DNA from: Chloroflexota bacterium
Lineage (GTDB): Bacteria; Chloroflexota; Limnocylindria; Limnocylindrales; CSP1-4
NCBI GenBank assembly: GCA_003152165.1
Contig: PLZO01000081.1
Span: 4,621 to 37,326 of the forward strand
Direction of reading: 5' to 3'
Length of the DNA: 32,706 nt
Shown in pieces: positions 27,738 to 32,706 of the stretch. The number at the start of each line of letters is the position of its first letter. The stretch's first letter is position 1. The translations under genes were made by a program, and so were the position numbers. Under the pieces are notes generated by a model. That model had not been told where the DNA came from. It saw only the letters and a program-made list of their open reading frames with translations, and ran no database searches.

Positions 27738-28511
27738 ATGGACGAGCTGATTCGGCCGTTCGGCCTGCTCATCGCTCTGGCCTTCACGCTGCTGCTGGTC
27801 GTGCTGCGCTTCCAGGCCGCCCTGTTCGGAGTCGCCGAGTATGCCGACGCCGGACCGGACGACCGGCCGACCCGCCTGCGTCGGCGCCTGAGCTGGTACC
27901 TGATCGGCTTTGTCATCGTGCTGGCCATCGTCGAGGTCGATCCGTCGGTCGGGACCGACCTGTACGTCGGGCTGGGCGACGGCGGCGGTGCGGTCCTCCT
28001 GGGAATCGCCTTCGGACTGATTGGCACGGCCCTCGCCGTCGGCGTGGCCTGGTTGCGCTACGGGCACCTGCGCCTGCCGCCCATGGGCTCCTACCCGGTC
28101 GCCCTGCTGAACGCGCTCGGGACCGCGTTCATCGATGAGGTCACGTTCCGAGGTGCGGTCCTGGGCTTCCTCGTCCTGGTCGGGTTGAACGGCTGGCTGG
28201 CGATCGTCATCCAGGCCCTGATCTACGGCCTCGCGACCCGTCTCGGGGCACCCGGCCGGGATCGCTCGATCTTCATCCTGGCCCTCATCCTGGCCGTGGC
28301 CACCGGCTGGGCGACGATTGAGACCGGCGGGATCGGGGCGGCCTTCATTGGCCACGCGATCGCCCGATTTGCGATGTTCGTCGCTACCGGCCATGCAGGC
28401 CAGCCCCTGCCCGAGGGCCGCGAAGTCGAGGAGATCGAGAAGCGCCGCCGGCCACCGGACGGCTGGAGCATCGTCGCCGTGGTCCGGGACACGATCAGCC
28501 GGGATCGATGA
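27738..28511 (+). CDS. CPBP-like membrane protein with altered protease motifs
   Basis: A 257-residue protein with about seven hydrophobic segments (FGLLIALAFTLLLVVLRF, WYLIGFVIVLAIVEV, VLLGIAFGLIGTALAVGVAW, then the core helices). AFIDEVTFRGAVLGFL (residues 130-145) corresponds to the EExxxR motif of CPBP/CAAX intramembrane proteases, with the first Glu as Asp. The second motif, usually FGLAH, reads YGLAT (163-167), and the third (GHAIARF) keeps the His (206) but lacks the following Asn. Two of the catalytic-site positions are thus changed, so activity is doubtful. ATG 27738 is 10 nt after lepA, and the TGA overlaps the hemW ATG (ATGA). No function links it to its neighbours. Confidence 0.7.
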   Translation: MDELIRPFGLLIALAFTLLLVVLRFQAALFGVAEYADAGPDDRPTRLRRRLSWYLIGFVIVLAIVEVDPSVGTDLYVGLGDGGGAVLLGIAFGLIGTALAVGVAWLRYGHLRLPPMGSYPVALLNALGTAFIDEVTFRGAVLGFLVLVGLNGWLAIVIQALIYGLATRLGAPGRDRSIFILALILAVATGWATIETGGIGAAFIGHAIARFAMFVATGHAGQPLPEGREVEEIEKRRRPPDGWSIVAVVRDTISRDR

Positions 28512-29752
28512 GCAGCGTCGCGGAGTTCCCGGCGACCGAGCCCGCATTCGGCCTGTACGTCCACCTGCCGTTCTGCGTCTCGATCTGTCCTTACTGTGAT
28601 TTCGTGGTCTACGCCGGGGCTGACGCCCGCGGCCCACGCAATCGGATCGAGATCCTCGTCGACGCGCTGATTGTCGAGATCGGCTTGCGGGCCAGGTCCG
28701 GAGGCACGGCCGGCCGGGCCGACCCGGCGCGCCGACCACTGAGCACGGTCTACCTCGGTGGGGGCACGCCGTCCCTGCTCCCGGTGGGCAGCCTCCGTCG
28801 AATCCTCGATGCGATTCGGACGGCCTTCGGGATCGCCCCGGGTGCCGAGATCACCCTCGAGGCGAATCCAGGGCCGGACGAACGCGGCGATCCGGCCGCT
28901 CAGGCCGCCGCGGGGATCACCCGCCTCAGTGTCGGCGCCCAGTCATTCGCGCCGGCCGAGTTGAAGCGTCTCGGTCGACGCCACTCCCCGGCGGACATCG
29001 GGCTGGCGCTCGACGCAGCCCGCCAGGCAGGCATCCGCTCGATCAGCCTGGACCTGCTCTACGACGTGCCCGGCCAGACCCTGGACAGCTGGGCGGACGG
29101 GTTGGAACGCGCCGTTAGCTTGGGTCCGGAGCACCTCTCGCTGTACGCCCTGAGCCTCGACGATCCCGACGCCGAGGGCCTGACCGGTCCCGGCGGCGAC
29201 CACCTGCCACCATCCGCGGGTGCCCGCCGCTGGCGGAAGCGGGCTCGGCCGGAACAGGACGATGACCGGGCTGCGGCTATGTATCACCTGGCTGTGCACC
29301 GCCTGCGCGAGGCCGGCTTCCTGGGCTACGAGCTGGCCAACTGGGCTCTGCCCGGCCACGAGTCGCGCCACAACCTGGGGTACTGGGAACGCCGTTCGAT
29401 CGAGGCCGTCGGCCCCGGTGCCCATGCGTTCGACGGTCGGGTCCGGCGCTGGAATGCGGCGCGCCTCGACGGCTACATCGCGGCCTTGCTGCCCGGCGGC
29501 GGCCGACAGCCCAGCCTGCCGCCCGGCGGCGAAGAGATCCTCGACTCGACCTCGGCGGCTGCCGAAAGCCTGATCCTGGGCCTTCGGCTCGATCGCGGCG
29601 TCCCGCTCACGGCGTTCCTCGAGCCGCCGTTTATGGACGCCTTCGATTGGGCGGTGTCGGCCGGCCTGCTCGAGGAAACCGGCGACACTCGGGTCCACCT
29701 GACGACCCGTGGCCGGCTCCTCTCGAACGAGCTCTTTGCCCGCCTGATCTGA
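28508..29752 (+). CDS. hemW: Radical SAM heme chaperone HemW
   Basis: A 414-residue radical SAM protein, related to coproporphyrinogen III oxidase HemN but acting as a heme-binding chaperone. LYVHLPFCVSICPYCDF holds the three cluster cysteines (Cys23, Cys27, Cys30). The core continues with STVYLGGGTPSLLP, ITLEANPGP, RLSVGAQSF, and SLDLLYDVPGQTLDSW. The HemW-type C-terminus has ELANWALPGHESRHNLGYW, and the HNLGYW stretch is diagnostic; a cysteine upstream of CVSIC that HemN needs is not present. A Gly/Pro/Arg-rich insert lies near residues 222-255. It starts by ATGA overlap with the CPBP-like gene. lepA-hemW-hrcA-grpE-dnaK is a common order in bacteria. Confidence 0.95.
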   Translation: MSSVAEFPATEPAFGLYVHLPFCVSICPYCDFVVYAGADARGPRNRIEILVDALIVEIGLRARSGGTAGRADPARRPLSTVYLGGGTPSLLPVGSLRRILDAIRTAFGIAPGAEITLEANPGPDERGDPAAQAAAGITRLSVGAQSFAPAELKRLGRRHSPADIGLALDAARQAGIRSISLDLLYDVPGQTLDSWADGLERAVSLGPEHLSLYALSLDDPDAEGLTGPGGDHLPPSAGARRWRKRARPEQDDDRAAAMYHLAVHRLREAGFLGYELANWALPGHESRHNLGYWERRSIEAVGPGAHAFDGRVRRWNAARLDGYIAALLPGGGRQPSLPPGGEEILDSTSAAAESLILGLRLDRGVPLTAFLEPPFMDAFDWAVSAGLLEETGDTRVHLTTRGRLLSNELFARLI

Positions 29753-29763
29753 GCCCTTGACCG

Positions 29764-29793
29764 TTGACACTCGGCTGGACTGACTGGTACGAT
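29764..29793 (+). promoter_or_regulatory. Promoter of hrcA-grpE-dnaK
   Basis: TTGACA (29764-29769) and TACGAT (29788-29793) are separated by 18 nt, a standard housekeeping sigma promoter. The predicted start is near 29800, just before CIRCE, so HrcA bound there would block escape. Confidence 0.85.
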
Positions 29794-29805
29794 GCGGGCA
29801 GCAAG

Positions 29806-29832
29806 TTAGCACTCTGGCATGGAGAGTGCTAA
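29806..29832 (+). promoter_or_regulatory. CIRCE operator (HrcA-binding site)
   Basis: TTAGCACTC, nine bases, GAGTGCTAA: a perfect match to the CIRCE consensus, positioned between the promoter and the hrcA start. HrcA binds this palindrome and represses the operon until heat shock. Confidence 0.97.
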
Positions 29833-29853
29833 CTCAGAAGGAGCAAGCGCACC

Positions 29854-30933
29854 GTGGCGCGACGAATGCGACCCACCAGCGGCCCCTTGGATGCCCGAGC
29901 CAGGGCGATCCTCCAGGCCGTCATCGATGACTATGTGACCACCGCGAGTCCGGTCGGTTCTCAGGCGCTCGTCGAGCGGTACAGCCTGGGCGTGAGCAGC
30001 GCAACCGTGCGCGGGATCCTGGCTGATCTCGAGAGCGCCGGCCTGCTGACCCATCCCCACACCTCGGCCGGGCGGGTCCCGACGGATGCCGGCTACCGGA
30101 CCTACGTCGAGTCCATCGTCGAGCTCGGCGCGCCGCCGCCGCCCGTCGAGCAGCTGATGATCCGCCACCAGTTCGGGCAGGTGGAGTTTGCCAGCGAGCA
30201 GTGGTTCCGCCTGGCGGCGACGACGCTTGCCTCGATGACCCGCTCGGCCGGCCTCGCCACCGCGGCCAAGCCGGTCGCCGCCCGGGTTCGCAGGATTGAC
30301 CTCGTCGCGATCCAGGAGCGGCTGGCTAGTCTGATCCTGGTCCTTCGCGAGGGCACCATCAAGCAGGGCCTGATCGCGCTCGACCTGCCCGTGACCCAGG
30401 CCGACCTAACGCGCGTCGCCAACCTGCTCAACGAGCGGCTCGCCGCGCTTACCGCCGCCGATATCGTGGACATCCTGCCCCTGCTGGAGCGCGCCCTGGG
30501 CGGCGACGACAAGACGCGCAACCTGACCCACAAGATCGCCGAACGGATCATCCGGACGGTCGCCGAGTTCGACGCCCTGCGCGTCGAGGAGGTCTACAGC
30601 GACGGCCTGCTCAACGTGATGGAGGCGCCTGAGTTTGCCCAGAGCGAAAAGCTCCGGCGGGTCTTCACGGCGCTCGAGAACCGGGCGTATCTCGCGGACC
30701 TGATCGCGGTCGTGACCGAGACCGGCCGGATCCACGTCTTCATCGGACGGGAGAACGGGCCCGCCGAGATGGGCGAAGTCTCGCTCGTCCTCGCCCCCTA
30801 CGGCCAGGCCGGCCGAGCCGTCGGCGTGGTCGGCGTCCTCGGCCCGACCCGGATGGCGTATGCGCAGGCGATCGGGACGGTGGGCTTCATCTCCGGGCTG
30901 ATGAACGAGCTCGTCGATCACCTCTACGCCTGA
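29854..30933 (+). CDS. hrcA: Heat-inducible transcription repressor HrcA
   Basis: A 359-residue repressor that binds CIRCE and is kept active by GroEL. The N-terminal winged helix has LDARARAILQAVIDDYVTTA, then SPVGSQALVERYSLGVSSAT (recognition helix region) and VRGILADLESAGLLTHPHTS, then AGRVPTDAGYRTYVE. The C-terminal domain includes FIGRENGPAEMGEVSLVLAP and GVVGVLGPTRMAYAQAIGTV. Length is slightly above the usual 340. GAAGGAG stands 11 nt before GTG 29854. It is the first gene of the operon and its own CIRCE is 21 nt before the start, so it is autoregulated. grpE begins 26 nt after its stop. Confidence 0.97.
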   Translation: MARRMRPTSGPLDARARAILQAVIDDYVTTASPVGSQALVERYSLGVSSATVRGILADLESAGLLTHPHTSAGRVPTDAGYRTYVESIVELGAPPPPVEQLMIRHQFGQVEFASEQWFRLAATTLASMTRSAGLATAAKPVAARVRRIDLVAIQERLASLILVLREGTIKQGLIALDLPVTQADLTRVANLLNERLAALTAADIVDILPLLERALGGDDKTRNLTHKIAERIIRTVAEFDALRVEEVYSDGLLNVMEAPEFAQSEKLRRVFTALENRAYLADLIAVVTETGRIHVFIGRENGPAEMGEVSLVLAPYGQAGRAVGVVGVLGPTRMAYAQAIGTVGFISGLMNELVDHLYA

Positions 30934-30959
30934 ACCAAGCACACGCGAGAGACTAGACC

Positions 30960-31541
30960 ATGAGACCTGACCGCAGCCGAACCCGCTCCGAAGAACGAGT
31001 CGAGGAGCTCGACGTCTCCCCGACCAAGTTGCTGGCCGACATTGAGGCCCTCACGGCCGAGCGCGACGCGGCCCAGGCCCAGGCCGCCGATTACCTGCTG
31101 GCGCTTCAGCGCGAACGGGCCGAGTTCCAGAACTTCAAGCGCCGGACGGCCGACGAGCGCGAACGCGAGGCCGGCCTGGCCAGTGACGCGCTCATCTTCA
31201 AGGTGCTCGTGCTGGCCGACGACTTCGACCGGGCAATCGAGTCGCGACCCACCAGCGTCGAGGGCGCGAGCTGGGCGGAGGGTGTGACCGCGATCGATCG
31301 CAAGCTGCGGGCGCTGCTCGAGAGCGAGGACCTGCGGGCGATCGAGGTAACCCCCGGGATGGCCTTCGATCCGCACCAGCACGAGGCGCTGGTCAATGTC
31401 CCCGGCAGCGAGTTTCCGGATGGCACGATCGTAGCCGAGCTCCAGCGGGGCTATCGAATCCGTGACCGAATCCTGCGACCGGCCCGGGTCGCCATCGCGG
31501 CCGAGCCCGCCGGCGGCGATCCAGCACAGCGGACCAACTGA
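30960..31541 (+). CDS. grpE: Nucleotide exchange factor GrpE
   Basis: A 193-residue cochaperone that releases ADP from DnaK. The N-terminal part ([20 protein letters not shown], then [20 protein letters not shown]) is the long coiled coil. The middle [15 protein letters not shown] and [20 protein letters not shown] follow, and the C-terminal beta domain has [20 protein letters not shown] and [20 protein letters not shown], the family signature. The start is ATG 30960; the Shine-Dalgarno is weak. It lies between hrcA and dnaK, and is expected to be co-transcribed under CIRCE control. Confidence 0.96.
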   Translation: MRPDRSRTRSEERVEELDVSPTKLLADIEALTAERDAAQAQAADYLLALQRERAEFQNFKRRTADEREREAGLASDALIFKVLVLADDFDRAIESRPTSVEGASWAEGVTAIDRKLRALLESEDLRAIEVTPGMAFDPHQHEALVNVPGSEFPDGTIVAELQRGYRIRDRILRPARVAIAAEPAGGDPAQRTN

Positions 31542-31591
31542 CTTCCAGCAACCCTGAATCACGCACACAGACTCGAGGAGAACTAGCAACC

Positions 31592-32706
31592 ATGGGCAAG
31601 ATCATCGGGATCGATCTGGGAACGACCAACTCCGTGGTGGCCATCATGGAGGGCGGCGAGCCGACCGTGATCGCCTCGGCCGAGGGTGGCCGAACCGTTC
31701 CCTCGGTCGTTGCCTTCACCAAGACTGGCGAGCGGCTCGTTGGCCAGCTCGCCAAGCGTCAGGCCGTGACCAACCCCACCAACACGATCTACTCCATCAA
31801 GCGCTTCATGGGCCGTCGCTGGGACGACCCGGAGACAAAGCGCTCGTTGGAACTGGTGCCGTACAAGGTCCAGAAGGACGCCAAGAGTGACGGGCTCGTC
31901 GTGGTCGCCGCGGACAAGACGTACACGCCGCCGGAGCTCAGTGCGATGATCCTCCAGAAGCTCAAGGCGGACGCCGAGGCGTACCTCGGCGAGAAGATCA
32001 CCGAGGCGGTGATCACGGTTCCGGCCTATTTCGATGACACCCAGCGCCAGGCGACCAAGGACGCCGGTCGGATCGCCGGCCTCGAGGTGAAGCGAATCAT
32101 TAACGAGCCGACCGCGTCGGCCCTGGCCTACGGTCTCGACAAGAAGACCGACGAGAAGATCGCCGTCTACGACCTGGGCGGTGGCACATTCGACATCTCG
32201 ATCCTGGAGCTCGGCGACGGCGTCTTTGAAGTGAAGGCGACGAATGGCGACACCCACCTCGGTGGGGACGACTTCGACCAGCGGGTGATCGAGTGGCTCC
32301 TGGCCGAGTTCAAGAAGGACCAGGGGATCGACCTGCGCAAGGACCAGCAGGCGCTCCAGCGCCTGAAGGAAGCCGCCGAGAAGGCGAAGATCGAGCTCAG
32401 CTCGACCAGCCAGACCGAGATCAACCTGCCCTACGTGACGGCCGATGCCGGCGGTCCCAAGCACCTCGTGGTGACCCTTTCCCGGGCGAAGCTCGAGGAT
32501 CTGGTCTCCGACCTGATCGACAAGACCCGGGAGCCCGTCCAGAAGGCGCTCAAGGATGCCGGCCTGAAGCCGGGCGAGATCGACGAGGTGGTGCTCGTCG
32601 GTGGGATGACCCGAATGCCGGCGGTCATCGAGGCCGTCAAGGCGATGTTCAACGGCAAGGAGCCGAACCGCGGGGTCAATCCGGACGAGGTCGTGGCCGT
32701 CGGCGC
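31592..32706 (+). CDS. dnaK: Chaperone DnaK (Hsp70), 3'-truncated by window end
   Basis: The first 371 codons of Hsp70, covering almost the whole ATPase domain. [20 protein letters not shown] (phosphate 1), [35 protein letters not shown] (connect 1), [19 protein letters not shown] (phosphate 2), [16 protein letters not shown], and [20 protein letters not shown] (adenosine-binding) are all present and intact. The substrate-binding domain and lid lie beyond the window. The loop reading [17 protein letters not shown] is typical of Gram-positive-type DnaK. CGAGGAG stands 12-18 nt before ATG 31592. It is the third gene of the CIRCE operon; dnaJ is likely to follow but is not seen. Confidence 0.98.
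   Translation, partial: MGKIIGIDLGTTNSVVAIMEGGEPTVIASAEGGRTVPSVVAFTKTGERLVGQLAKRQAVTNPTNTIYSIKRFMGRRWDDPETKRSLELVPYKVQKDAKSDGLVVVAADKTYTPPELSAMILQKLKADAEAYLGEKITEAVITVPAYFDDTQRQATKDAGRIAGLEVKRIINEPTASALAYGLDKKTDEKIAVYDLGGGTFDISILELGDGVFEVKATNGDTHLGGDDFDQRVIEWLLAEFKKDQGIDLRKDQQALQRLKEAAEKAKIELSSTSQTEINLPYVTADAGGPKHLVVTLSRAKLEDLVSDLIDKTREPVQKALKDAGLKPGEIDEVVLVGGMTRMPAVIEAVKAMFNGKEPNRGVNPDEVVAVG

Noticed and set aside
26192-28027. A 611-codon open frame antisense to lepA and the next gene
   Set aside because: It crosses two well-supported genes on the other strand and has no recognisable domain.
31583-32679. Open frames antisense to dnaK
   Set aside because: Known artefact: the dnaK coding strand often leaves a long stop-free antisense frame; nothing supports translation.

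Overview
This is a GC-rich bacterial chromosome segment, mostly housekeeping genes, with one accessory stress cassette. The gene set suggests a Chloroflexota-like lineage (Limnocylindria or a related uncultured class), but this is an inference with no marker phylogeny behind it. Supporting signs are a GAAC-N4-GTTC LexA operator of the Gram-positive type, a canonical CIRCE element before hrcA-grpE-dnaK, the DUF5679 miniprotein, lamin-tail/OB-fold surface-protein remnants, and many GTG/TTG or apparently leaderless starts.

Layout. 1-6.6 kb: the end of a CGNR zinc-finger gene; leuS on the minus strand behind a tRNA-Ala(GGC); a Tat-exported arylsulfotransferase-like protein; a YgjP/DUF45 metallopeptidase; a VOC-fold protein; a second tRNA-Ala(CGC). 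6.75-14 kb: an SOS mutasome locus. One LexA-controlled promoter drives imuA-imuB-DUF6504, and a nearly identical one drives dnaE2. Between them are a 32-residue membrane microprotein candidate and a 15-bp perfect hairpin. 14-18.6 kb: a membrane protein, a multiply frameshifted surface-protein pseudogene, a uridine-phosphorylase-like gene, a DUF5679 zinc ribbon with a strong terminator, and a ROK kinase that seems to start at CTG. 18.8-22.9 kb: a glycolytic operon, gap-pgk-eno, with a coupled small membrane protein. 23-25.8 kb: rpsT with a very long Ala/Lys tail, an EamA transporter and a twice-frameshifted GNAT gene. 25.9-29.8 kb: lepA, a CPBP-like membrane protein and hemW, tightly packed. 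29.8-32.7 kb: the CIRCE-controlled hrcA-grpE-dnaK operon; dnaK runs off the end.

How they work together. The SOS locus is the most distinctive part. DnaE2 is the polymerase. ImuB is a Y-family adaptor that has lost catalytic residues but keeps a QLALF clamp-binding motif. ImuA is RecA-like but its Walker A lysine is replaced by glutamine. Both promoters place the LexA box inside the -35/-10 spacer, and the start codon lies 5-9 nt after the -10, so expression should be tightly repressed and probably leaderless. The heat-shock operon should be self-regulated by HrcA at CIRCE. The glycolytic genes are translationally coupled (pgk-eno ATGA overlap). I found no CRISPR array, insertion sequence, prophage or integrase.
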